Source: Nostoc sp. CHAB 5834 | Lineage (GTDB): Bacteria; Cyanobacteriota; Cyanobacteriia; Cyanobacteriales; Nostocaceae | Reading direction: 5' to 3' | Assembly (NCBI GenBank): GCA_020829485.1 | Contig: JAIVFU010000026.1 | Coordinates: 15,665-79,664 of the forward strand | DNA length: 64,000 nt | Shown: positions 8,501-17,600 of the stretch, piece by piece | Layout of the letters: each line of letters opens with the position of its first letter | Numbering within the stretch: the stretch's first letter is position 1 | Made by a program: the position numbers and the translations under genes | The notes under the pieces: model-generated | Databases searched by the model: none | What the model saw: the letters and a program-made list of their open reading frames with translations, nothing else | Told to the model about the DNA's origin: nothing

Positions 8501-9295
8501 TTATTTCCCCGTGAGCTTCACCAGTCCAACACCACCGAAATAAAGCCCTAAAACTGCTCCCGCTAAAAGACTTTGAGTTAAAGGGTCAGTAGAAGGTGTA
8601 AGCACGGCTCCTAAAACCACTGCTCCCATAATCACGTAACGCCAACCAGAAACCATTCGTTGAGACGAGACAATGTTCAAATTACCGAGCAACAGTTGAA
8701 TGATCGGAATTTGAAATGCTAAACCAGTACTGAATAACAGTAGCAGCACAAATTCAAAATATTTATCAATTGACCAAATTTGTTCAACTACATCTGCTCC
8801 GTAGCTGATGAAAAAATTCAAAGCTGCGGGGATAAGGAGTAAATAGGCAAATATTAACCCCGCTCCAAACAGCACACTCGAACCCAAAACCACAGGCCCC
8901 ACTATCCGGCGTTCACGGCGAGTCAGTCCTGGAAGCACAAATTGGATAATCTGGTAAAGAATGAAAGGACTAGAAAGTATCAAGCCAGTGTAGGCTGCAA
9001 CTTTGAGGGAGACAAAGAAATATTCTCCGGGTGCAAGTTGGAGAAATTTTACTCCTTGTGCGGGAACCTCAAGTAGTTGGACAATGGGCTTAACGGCAAA
9101 GAAACAGCCAATAATACCCACCGCTACGGCAATCAGGGAATAGAAAATCCGCTGCCGCAACTCTTCTAGGTGGTCGAAAAGGGACATTTCGACTTCACCT
9201 GGCAACTCATCAAGAGGATCATTGTCTGAGTTGCCATATTCTTCTGGGTCGAGGTTGGGAACGTTTATAGTATCTACGTCTTGTGAAGGCGTCAT
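8501..9295 (-). CDS. tatC: Sec-independent protein translocase TatC
   Basis: Core membrane component of the twin-arginine translocase, which recognises RR signal peptides and exports folded proteins such as the Rieske protein across thylakoid and plasma membranes. The 264 residues contain the signature [21 protein letters not shown] with the conserved Glu pair, [22 protein letters not shown] after the second helix, and six membrane helices. The acidic N-terminal extension (about 38 residues) is common in cyanobacteria. Its relation to the nearby petC-petA operon is close in position but on a separate transcript. Confidence 0.96.
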   Translation of the reverse strand: MTPSQDVDTINVPNLDPEEYGNSDNDPLDELPGEVEMSLFDHLEELRQRIFYSLIAVAVGIIGCFFAVKPIVQLLEVPAQGVKFLQLAPGEYFFVSLKVAAYTGLILSSPFILYQIIQFVLPGLTRRERRIVGPVVLGSSVLFGAGLIFAYLLLIPAALNFFISYGADVVEQIWSIDKYFEFVLLLLFSTGLAFQIPIIQLLLGNLNIVSSQRMVSGWRYVIMGAVVLGAVLTPSTDPLTQSLLAGAVLGLYFGGVGLVKLTGK

Positions 9296-9603
9296 GAGTC
9301 AGCTAGTAGGCAACATTTGTTAACTATTTTATCTGGGGAATGGAGCTAGCAAGATATGTTTTTGAGTGCTGTGGGTTTTTGTCCTGTTTTTTAGGGTTGC
9401 ATCTGCATAAATTAGTAGGGAGCTATCTTGTAGGCAATGCCTAACCTAAAAAAGGGTGGAACCGCTAATTTAGAAATTACGTCTCTGCGGCTAGTAGCGC
9501 TGAGTAAATTGACACAACATCATACAATACTCAGTTTTGGAAATCCGGTTCATCAAGGTGGTATCTATACATAGCGTAATCGGAAATTTTTAGCTGAGGT
9601 TTT
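9296..9603. other. intergenic, no clear feature
   Basis: About 308 bases divergent between tatC and a small gene. A short near-palindrome TAGGCAATGCCTA lies around 9432. Nothing else is recognised. Confidence 0.5.
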
Positions 9604-9834
9604 ATGAATTGGACAATTTGCATTGGACTGATGGCATTGCCTCTTTATTTATACAATGCTCAATTAGGCAATACTCATAGTATTGACGTGTCAATTGTCG
9701 AAGACCAGCTTCCCATAATAACTGCTCTAATCGTTTACAACACAAATTCTCAGTTCGATAAACTTCCGTGGCAAATATCGGCTAGAGATGACCAAACCGA
9801 GGATTGTCTTCGCGCTGGTACTTGCAGAGATTGA
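9604..9834 (+). CDS. small hypothetical protein
   Basis: A 76-residue frame with a GAGG ribosome site five bases before its ATG. It begins with a hydrophobic segment (ICIGLMALPLYLYNAQ) that could be a signal or anchor and ends with two cysteines in EDCLRAGTCRD. No family recognised. The good ribosome site favours a real gene; the odd composition keeps confidence low. Confidence 0.4.
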   Translation: MNWTICIGLMALPLYLYNAQLGNTHSIDVSIVEDQLPIITALIVYNTNSQFDKLPWQISARDDQTEDCLRAGTCRD

Positions 9835-9887
9835 TACTAATTCTAATTTAGAATTCCAGTAGTTTCGTCATAATACGGAGAGAGTTA

Positions 9888-10745
9888 ATGGTTGCAGGAA
9901 ATCAACGCACAGTAGTGGTGACAGGAGCATCAACAGGAATTGGTCAGGCGTGTGCTTTGCTTTTAGACCAGTTGGGCTTCTCTGTTTTTGCTGGCGTGCG
10001 TCAAGATATTGATGCTCAAACACTTAAACAGAAAGGGTCACAAAGGCTCATTCCGATTTTTTTAGATGTTACTGATGCTGAATCGATCGCAGCTGCGGTT
10101 GATCAGGTAACAAATGCAGTTGGTGGTGCTGGAATTTTAGGTTTAGTGAATAATGCCGGAATTGCTGTCCCTGGCCCCTTAGAATTATTAGCGATCGCAG
10201 AATTTCAACACCAGATGCAGGTTAATGTCACCGGACAATTAGCAGTGACACAAGCGTTTCTTGGTCTATTACGCCAGAGTCGGGGTCGAATTGTCAATAT
10301 GGGTTCCATTTCTGGTAGAAGCCCTGCGCCGTTCCTGGGCGCTTACAATGCTTCCAAATTTGCCCTCGTTGCACTCAATGATGTAATGCGGATGGAGTTA
10401 CGCCCTTGGGGAATCTCGGTTTCAATTATTGAACCTGGTGCGATCGCTACCCCAATCTGGGAAAAGTCCCTAAATCAATCTGAAATAGCACAGCACGATC
10501 TATCCCAAACAGCACAAAATCTCTACGGACAAGCGATGAATATTGTCCGTGAGAAAATGCAGATTATCGCATCTAGGGGAATTTCTGCGGATATTGTAGC
10601 TCAGGCTGTTCTCCATGCGCTCACTGCAAAAAAACCCAAGACACGCTATCTTGTTGGCTCAGATGCCAAACTCGGAGCGGTGCTAAAACATATTTTGCCT
10701 GATCAGCTACATGACAAGATAATTTTATACTCAATGGGATTGTAG
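9888..10745 (+). CDS. classical short-chain dehydrogenase/reductase
   Basis: A 285-residue Rossmann-fold oxidoreductase. Seen: cofactor loop TGASTGIGQACA (residues 13-24), LVNNAGIAVPG after the fourth strand, the catalytic Ser in MGSISGRS and the YNASK catalytic pair. It is longer than minimal SDRs, with a C-terminal MAKLGAVLKHILPDQLHDK-like extension common in the 17-beta-hydroxysteroid / retinol dehydrogenase group. GGAGAG precedes the ATG by six bases. Substrate cannot be deduced. Confidence 0.9.
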   Translation: MVAGNQRTVVVTGASTGIGQACALLLDQLGFSVFAGVRQDIDAQTLKQKGSQRLIPIFLDVTDAESIAAAVDQVTNAVGGAGILGLVNNAGIAVPGPLELLAIAEFQHQMQVNVTGQLAVTQAFLGLLRQSRGRIVNMGSISGRSPAPFLGAYNASKFALVALNDVMRMELRPWGISVSIIEPGAIATPIWEKSLNQSEIAQHDLSQTAQNLYGQAMNIVREKMQIIASRGISADIVAQAVLHALTAKKPKTRYLVGSDAKLGAVLKHILPDQLHDKIILYSMGL

Positions 10746-10868
10746 ATTAGCGATCGTCAATATTTTAGGGCTAGGGCGTGTTTTCAAACTACTGAGACTA
10801 AAATTCATATTGAACTAAGTAAAAATGCCATTCAACTTACTCAAAATGAGCTTTTACTTTCTCAAAAG

Positions 10869-11160
10869 CAGCTTTTACTTACTCAAACCCCAGTTTGCTT
10901 ACTCATTTTGGTGTTTTCCGCAAGCAAAATAAGCTTTTACTTACTCAAACCCCAGTTTGCTTACTCATTTTGGTGTTTTCCGCAAGCAAAATAAGCTTTT
11001 ACTTACTCAAACCCCAGTTTGCTTACTCATTTTGGTGTTTTCCGCAAGCAAAATAAGCTTTTACTTACTCAAACCCCAGTTTGCTTACTCATTTTGGTGT
11101 TTTCCGTAAGCAAAATAAGCTTTTGCTTATTCAAACTCCAGTTTGCTTACTTATTTAAAT
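10869..11160. repeat. 62-bp tandem repeat, about 4.7 copies
   Basis: Units begin at 10869, 10931, 10993, 11055 and 11117, a fixed period of 62 bases, with almost no changes in the first four and divergence in the last. Each unit contains the parts TTACTTACTCAAACCCCAG, TTGCTTACTCATTTTGGTG and TTTTCCGCAAGCAAAATAAG. A looser 20-base repeat of CTTTTACTT-type sequence leads into it from about 10840. No reading frame runs through it, and unit spacing without unique spacers rules out CRISPR. Confidence 0.92.
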
Positions 11161-11221
11161 AATCCACGCATTCATTTTGGTATATCATTGAGCCGAAAGC
11201 TGGCGATGCTCTAAAAAAGAT

Positions 11222-11337
11222 AGGACTTACGCAATAACTCTCTGAAACTCTCATTCCTTTGTGTCCTACCCTGCGGGAAGCCACTTTGTGTCTATGCGCC
11301 TTTGCGGTTCGTTTTTCCATTATTTTGCGTAAGTCCT
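11222..11337. mobile_element. MITE-like element, family B (GGACTTACGCA ends)
   Basis: Perfect 13-base inverted ends AGGACTTACGCAA and TTGCGTAAGTCCT bound 116 bases with no coding capacity. The interior carries a cyanobacterial CCTTTGTGTCC / CTATGCGCC module. Two longer copies with related ends are at 50333-50536 and 52672-52874. The base context suggests a TA target. Confidence 0.8.
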
Positions 11338-11384
11338 GAAAGAATTTTATTTTTGAAGTAGACAATAGAAATTAAAGTTATTAA

Positions 11385-11560
11385 CGAACATTGACACTCC
11401 CCTACCTAAAGGTGAGGGGATTCTACATTCAATGACTCGCCGTTAGACGGCAGGCTTGCACCAACCGCCCAAGAGGGCAAATCTCCTGTAGCGTAAATTC
11501 CCGTATGCCCTACGGTACTCAGTCCTAGTTTCAAAATGTTAATGCTGGCGTTCAAATCCC
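11385..11560 (-). ncRNA. probable TnpB guide RNA (omega/re RNA) scaffold
   Basis: For known TnpB elements the guide RNA scaffold is the last 100-200 bases of the gene plus the element end, with the guide read from just beyond the end. Here that places the scaffold at about 11400-11560 and the guide below about 11398. Position is inferred from the family; only the terminal hairpin is seen. Confidence 0.4.
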
Positions 11561-12796
11561 TATCTGCCACGTAGCCACAATGAGGGCAAACATGGGTTCT
11601 CGTAGATAGAGATTTTTTCACTTTCTCGCCACAGTTAGAACAGTTTTGACTTGTATTATGGGGAGGCACTGCAACAGTCACTTTCCCATATTTATGCCCA
11701 AAATATTCCAACCACAATCTGAAAGTGTACCAGCCAGCATCACTTATACTTTTAGCTAGATGTCGGTTACGCACTAGCCCTTTCACATTTAAATCTTCAT
11801 AGGCTACCAAATCATTAGATTGGATGACGGAGTATGCTAATTTTTTGCAATACTCTTTTCGTTGCCTACTTACCCTTAAATGCTTACGGGCATACCTATT
11901 TCTAGCTTTGTGGTAGTTGTTAGATTGTCGAACCTTAGCCTTCTTCCTTGCGGTGCTGAACTTCTTGGATTTTTTACGATTGGCACGGTTTAACTGTTTT
12001 TCAGACTTCCGGTAAAACTGAGGTGAAGGTTCAACATTGCCTTTACTATCAGCAATGAAATACTTTAATCCCAAGTCAATCCCAACTACTTGAAGAGTAG
12101 GCTGTGTCTCAACTTTAATCTGAACATCAATTGCAAATTGAGCGTAATACCCATCAGCGCGACGCACTAAACGAACACGTTTAATCTGCTTGATGTCGTA
12201 GTAATTAAGATCGTAGGTTCCTTTTAGTTTCAAAGTTCCAATGCCTTTCTTATCAGAGAAAGTAATCCTTTTCCGATTTGCGGAAAGTTTAAACCCAGTA
12301 GTTTTATATTCAACTGAGCGACAATGTTTTTTGAATTTTGGAAACCCTTTTTTACCTTTAACCTTCTTTTTACAGTTGTCGTAAAACCGTGATATCGCAG
12401 ACCAGGCACGTTCAGCAGCAGACTGTCTAGCCATTGAATTAAGTTCATCAGCAAAGGGAAACTCAGCAGCAAGTACAGCGCAATATTTATTTAATGCGTA
12501 CTTGTCAACTTTTTTGTCTTTGTTGTCCATCCAGTGACGTAAACACTTGTTTTGGATGAACTGACTAGTACGAATAGCATCGTCTATCGCGCTATACTGC
12601 AAGTCTTTTCCTTTGACTTTGAACTCGTAAATTATCATCGGTTCGACCTAACCAACTACATGATTATGCTACCATACTTGGCATAAACTAATAGCAAGGG
12701 TAGGCAAAACTTATGCATTGTCCTAAAGGACTCAACTAGCCTTCATCCCCTGCCTGAAGTACGAGATACGGTGCTAACGCACCTGTCTCTCAGGGG
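11399..12796 (-). mobile_element. IS200/IS605-group element carrying only tnpB
   Basis: The right end is the hairpin CCCCTACCTAAAGGTGAGGGG at 11399-11419, which overlaps the tnpB stop, as is usual for this group. The left end at 12747-12796 folds through CCCC/GGGG and TCTC/GAGA arms around GGTGCTAACGCACC. No tnpA lies in or beside the element, so it is of the solitary tnpB (IS1341-like) type and cannot move without a tnpA elsewhere. Exact cleavage points are not determined; limits given are the hairpins. Confidence 0.75.
11406..12638 (-). CDS. tnpB: RNA-guided endonuclease TnpB
   Basis: A full-length 410-residue TnpB. Seen: the N-terminal helix-turn-helix region with HWMDNK, RuvC-I in VVGIDLGLKYFIADSKG, RuvC-II Glu in VAYEDLNVKGLVRN, the zinc ribbon CSNCG...CPHCG, and RuvC-III Asp in ADRDLNASINI. 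All three acidic residues and four cysteines are intact, so the nuclease should be active. Members of this family use an RNA made from the 3' end of their own gene and the element end to cut DNA next to a short motif. The 3' part of this gene with the hairpin at 11399-11419 should give that RNA. Confidence 0.95.
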   Translation of the reverse strand: MIIYEFKVKGKDLQYSAIDDAIRTSQFIQNKCLRHWMDNKDKKVDKYALNKYCAVLAAEFPFADELNSMARQSAAERAWSAISRFYDNCKKKVKGKKGFPKFKKHCRSVEYKTTGFKLSANRKRITFSDKKGIGTLKLKGTYDLNYYDIKQIKRVRLVRRADGYYAQFAIDVQIKVETQPTLQVVGIDLGLKYFIADSKGNVEPSPQFYRKSEKQLNRANRKKSKKFSTARKKAKVRQSNNYHKARNRYARKHLRVSRQRKEYCKKLAYSVIQSNDLVAYEDLNVKGLVRNRHLAKSISDAGWYTFRLWLEYFGHKYGKVTVAVPPHNTSQNCSNCGEKVKKSLSTRTHVCPHCGYVADRDLNASINILKLGLSTVGHTGIYATGDLPSWAVGASLPSNGESLNVESPHL

Positions 12797-13276
12797 TTTT
12801 CGGCATTTCCCTTATAAAATTTACAAGAAGTAATGCAGGTTTTGCTAATTAACTCTAAATTGAAGTTGTAATTAACCAACGCTTTAGCTAAAAGTCTTAT
12901 TTTGCAAGGATTGTAGATTATTCTCTCGCAAAAATGATAAAAGCTCTTTAATCACTCAAGCTGATGACGGGTTCAAGAGAGCTACAAAACTGTACTTAAC
13001 AGTACCTTTTTTTATGTTGGATATTTTTAATATTCATAAGAGTAGCTTATTTAAGCTTAGGAACTTTTGCTATTTGTACTTATAGTAGTATTTCTGCTTA
13101 CTTTAACTAAAATATCAGCGTTACTATGTGCTACATCTAACATATATATGAACAATTATTCTGAATGCTGCTAGTTTAGTTAGTAGTTGGATGAAAATAA
13201 GGCATAAATTCCCTAAAATCAATATATTTATCCAGTAAATTTTGTCATCCCTATTCCTGAGTGAACTCGATTAGTT
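12797..13276. other. AT-rich intergenic region
   Basis: About 480 bases between the tnpB element and the ATPase gene. Very AT-rich, with no recognised gene or repeat. It must contain the promoter of the ATPase/STAND module. Confidence 0.5.
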
Positions 13277-14617
13277 ATGCTCCTAGATTTAGAAAGATTT
13301 TATCAGGCTTGCAATCCGAGCAGACCTCTAATCATAGGAAATGCCAGCGATCGCAGGTACTATATCGATTTTGCTGCGGTGCGGGGTGGCAAAATTATCG
13401 AGGCTTTGCAGCGCACGATCGCTAGAATATCGCCAGATGTTCCAACCTGTCAACTATTTACAGGACATCTTGGTTGTGGAAAATCAACGGAGTTGTTGCG
13501 GCTCAAAGCTGAATTAGAAGTGCAGCAATTTCATGTAGTTTACTTTGAGTCTACCCATGTCTTAGAAATGGCAGATGTGGATGTGACTGATATTTTGTTG
13601 GCGATCGCAGGTCAAGTGAGCCAAAGCCTAGAAGCAATGAAAATTAGGCTCAAGCCTACCTACTTTACCAAGTTATTTGGTGAAATTGTCGATTTTTTGC
13701 AAACGCCAATTGACCTTGGGGTAGAAGCAGAATTATCTGTGGGGATTGCCAAAATTACCGCTAAAACTAAAGAAAGTCCTCAATTGCGGCGGCGGTTAAG
13801 AGATTATTTAGAACCGCGAACAGCAAATATTTTACAGTCAATTAATCAAGAATTGCTAGAACCTGCCATCAAACAACTGAAAGCCAGGGGTAAAAAAGGA
13901 CTAGTAGTCATTGTTGATAACTTGGATAGAGTCGCAATTCGACCTTTACCATCGGGGCGATCGCTACCAGAATACTTATTTATTGAGCGGGGTGAACAGT
14001 TACGCAAACTAAATTGTCATGTAGTCTATACTATTCCCTTAGCCCTGACTTTCTCCAACGATAGCGCCGAACTTCAGCATCGTTTAGGGGGAGGAGTCGC
14101 ACCAAAAATGTTACCGATGATCCCTGTACGTTTGCGCTCTGGGGAGATTTTCACCCAAGGGCTAGCAATGATGCAGCAAATGGTACTAGCTAGAGCTTTT
14201 CCAGACATTTTACCTAGCGATCGGTTAGGCTTAATTACAGAGGTGTTTGATAGTCGGGAAACCTTAGATCGATTGTGCCTGATTAGTGGTGGTCATGTAC
14301 GCGACTTACTAGGGTTACTGTTTGACTGTCTGCGAGAACAAGATCCACCCTTTGAGCGGGATTGTGTCGAATTGGTGATTCAAAGACAACGGGATTACCG
14401 AGCCAACGCTATCGATCCTCATGAGTGGGAATTAATTTTTCAGGTGGTGCAACAGCAGAGAGTTAGAGGTGATATACAATACCACACTTTATTGCGAAGT
14501 TTATTTGTATTTGAATACCGCGATCATCAGGGAGCTTGGTTTGCCGTCAACCCAGTTTTAGCAGAGACGGAAAAATTTAAAGAGTGGCGGAAGTCGCCAC
14601 CTTCAATGTACTCATAA
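13277..14617 (+). CDS. P-loop ATPase, first gene of the STAND module
   Basis: A 446-residue AAA-like ATPase. Seen: Walker A GHLGCGKST (residues 63-71), Walker B LVVIVDNLDR (about 208-217) and an arginine-rich stretch after it, then a helical domain with GGHVRDLLGLLFDCLRE (about 345-360). No membrane or protease motif. The stop at 14615-14617 lies ten bases before the chosen start of the giant STAND gene, so the two are one operon and probably work together. The family is similar to ATPases found beside TPR or WD40 proteins in cyanobacteria. Role unknown; a regulator or loader of the STAND partner is an inference. Confidence 0.85.
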   Translation: MLLDLERFYQACNPSRPLIIGNASDRRYYIDFAAVRGGKIIEALQRTIARISPDVPTCQLFTGHLGCGKSTELLRLKAELEVQQFHVVYFESTHVLEMADVDVTDILLAIAGQVSQSLEAMKIRLKPTYFTKLFGEIVDFLQTPIDLGVEAELSVGIAKITAKTKESPQLRRRLRDYLEPRTANILQSINQELLEPAIKQLKARGKKGLVVIVDNLDRVAIRPLPSGRSLPEYLFIERGEQLRKLNCHVVYTIPLALTFSNDSAELQHRLGGGVAPKMLPMIPVRLRSGEIFTQGLAMMQQMVLARAFPDILPSDRLGLITEVFDSRETLDRLCLISGGHVRDLLGLLFDCLREQDPPFERDCVELVIQRQRDYRANAIDPHEWELIFQVVQQQRVRGDIQYHTLLRSLFVFEYRDHQGAWFAVNPVLAETEKFKEWRKSPPSMYS

Positions 14618-14627
14618 GGTGGGGATT

Positions 14628-17600
14628 GTGAGCGGGGGATTAAAAGCAGCAAACGAGCGGGCTTTACGAAGTTTGGGGAGAGCAATTACCCTTTCTAGCG
14701 GTCAATTCTCCCTGGTTTTGGTGTGCTGCAATTATCGAGTTTTGCAAGAGCGAATGCTGCAACGACTCGAAGAACTCTCTTCAGGAGTACACCGAATTCA
14801 AAAGGTAGTTCTGTCGCATAATGCTAGAAGCCTTTACACAAGCATTCATTTACAACTGTTAAACCAAGAGAATCCGCCATCGGCGTTGATGATTTTGGGT
14901 TTAGAGTCAGTAGATGGACTTGATGATCTACTTAGCTCTATCAATCATATTCGTGATGAATTTCGCAAACGCCACCCATTTCCGATGATTGTGTGGATGA
15001 ATGAGGAAGTGTTGCAAAAGGTTGTGCGTTTAGCGCCAGATTTCGCTAGTTGGGCGGCGACACCAATTCGGTTTGAGATGACAACTGAATCGTTGCTGCA
15101 ATTTTTGCAACAAGAAACTGACTCTTTATTTGCGACGGTGTTACCAAGCGATTCTGCACAACACCAACCTCCTCAAGTTGCCAAGAATTATTTCACTGTG
15201 GAGCAAGTTTGGGAACATAGCTATGAACTCCACTTTGCCATTAGAGAGTTGCACAATCGTGGTATCACCTTAGAGTCAGAATTACACGCAAGTTTAGAAT
15301 TTGTTTTTGGTCTAGATGATTATATTAGCGATCACATTAATCCAGCTTTAAACCATTTTCAGCAAAGCTTGCAAGTTTGGCAGCAGTTGGCGAAGAGAGG
15401 GGATGAGGGAGAAATCAATTCAAAATTCAAAATTCAAAATTCAAAATTGAATAAAAATACTGGTGAAGATGGGGGAGATGAGGGTGTATTTTCTTCTTCT
15501 ACGCCTCCTAATCGTCCTTCTCCACTACTTTTGCGACAGGGAATCTTGTTGTTTTATATTGGGTTATGCTATTGCCGTTTAGCAGAGCAAAATCAAACAG
15601 AAAACCGCCGTTATTGGTACAGAGCTAAATCTTATTTTCAGCAGTGCTTGACTATCTTACAGGTGGCTGGTCGTCTAGATATAGTTGCTGGATTTATTAG
15701 TCAACTCGCGGAAGTTTTGCAATATCTGAAAGAGTGGCAAGAATTGCAGACGGTTGCTCAAAAGTCTCTGGAGTTGCATCAAACTTATGGTAGTCAAATC
15801 CAATTAGCTTGTGACTACGGTTTTCTGGCGCAAGTGGCTGTGCAGCAGTCGCGGTGGGTACAGGCGAGTATATTAGCACACGTATCACTGCTGAAATTAG
15901 GTGAGGCGCAAAAACACAATAATCCTTATAACTGCTTATTTCCATTATTGTTGGGGCAAATTTACTATTTAGTTTTAGCGAAAGCACAGCGAAATTTAGG
16001 TGAGTTAGAAGTAGCTCGTGAATACTTAGACAAGGCGACAAAAGAACTACCAGCAGCCTTAGAAAGCAGTGCCCATCAATACGATGCCCATCGTTATATT
16101 CGCTTATTGCGGACACTGCGATCGCTCTACTTTGAAGAAGGGCGATATCTGGAAGCCTATTACATTCGCCAGAAACGGCGTTCTGTTGAGCAACAGTATG
16201 GTTTCCGGGCTTTCATCGGTGCCGGACGCTTGCAACCGCAAAGACAGGCGACAAACCCAGCATTGATGTCACCTTCTGGGAGTACCAGCGTTGCTTTAGA
16301 AATTGCGGCTTCTGGGCGAGAGCGTGATATTAATAACTTAATTGGCAGAATTAGCCGTGCTGATCGAAAATTGACGGTGATTCACGGTCAATCAGGAGTT
16401 GGTAAGAGTTCTATTGTAACTGCGGGCTTAGTTCCAGCCCTGCAAAATCGCGCTATTGGCGATCAAATAGCTGTACCTGTGGTACTGCAAGTTTACACCG
16501 ATTGGGCACGGGAATTAGGGAAATCTTTAAGTGAGGCGATGTCTAATGACGCATCCCTTGCGATATATGCTGACATCATGCCAGAAGCAGCCCTTGAATC
16601 GGAATTGCCTTACTCTGCCACACCTATTACTATCGTTAGAATTTTACAACAACTAAAACAAAACGCTGATAACCATCTGATCACAGTTTTAATTTTTGAC
16701 CAGTTTGAAGAATTTTTCTTTGGTTATAGCGATCGCAATCAAAAGCAAGAATTTGATAAATTTATTAGCGACTGCTTGAATATACCCTTTGTTAAAGTTA
16801 TTCTTTCTTTACGAGAAGATTATTTACATCGTTTATTAGACTTTAAACATGTTTCAGCATTAGAAGCGATTAATAATAATATTCTTGACAAACATATTCG
16901 CTACCAGTTAAATAATTTTTCGCCAGAATATGCTAAAGCAATTATCCGAAAATTGACAGAGCGATCGCAGTTTAATTTAGAGCCTGCTTTAATTGATGCC
17001 TTAATCGAAGATTTATCTACAGGATTTGGAGAAGTCCGCCCCATTGAATTGCAAGTTGTGGGAGCGCAAATTCAAGATGAGCGAATCACTACACTCGAAG
17101 AATATCAGCCATATAGACCCAACAAACTCATCGAGCGATATCTTAAGGAACTGATTAAAGACTGCGGCCCAGAAAATGAACGAGCCGCGTTACTCGTCTT
17201 ATACTTATTAACAGATGAAAGCAATAACCGGCCTTTTAAAACTCGTGCTGAGTTAGCGGCGCAGCTAGCAGAGTTAGAAGATGCAAATAAATTAGAGTTA
17301 GTATTAGAGATTTTAGTTAGCTCTGGTTTAGTGGTACTATTTCCTGATGTACCAGAACGCTATCAACTTATTCACGATTATTTAGTAGACTTGATTCGCT
17401 ATTTGCAACAACAAGAATCGAGCTTACAGGTACAACTTAACCAACTGCGCTACAAAGTAGAACAGAGTCAAGCTGAGATTGAACGACTTAAGAGTGAACT
17501 TAGCCAAAATGAGCAGCGATCGCAATTGGTAGATCCTCATCCCCAACAGGGTTTGGATTTATTAACAGAATTGCGGGAATTACACAAGCGCGAAGAATTA

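Noticed and set aside
10869..11160. Regular repeat that could be a CRISPR array
   Set aside because: Units are contiguous 62-mers without unique spacers and no cas gene is near.
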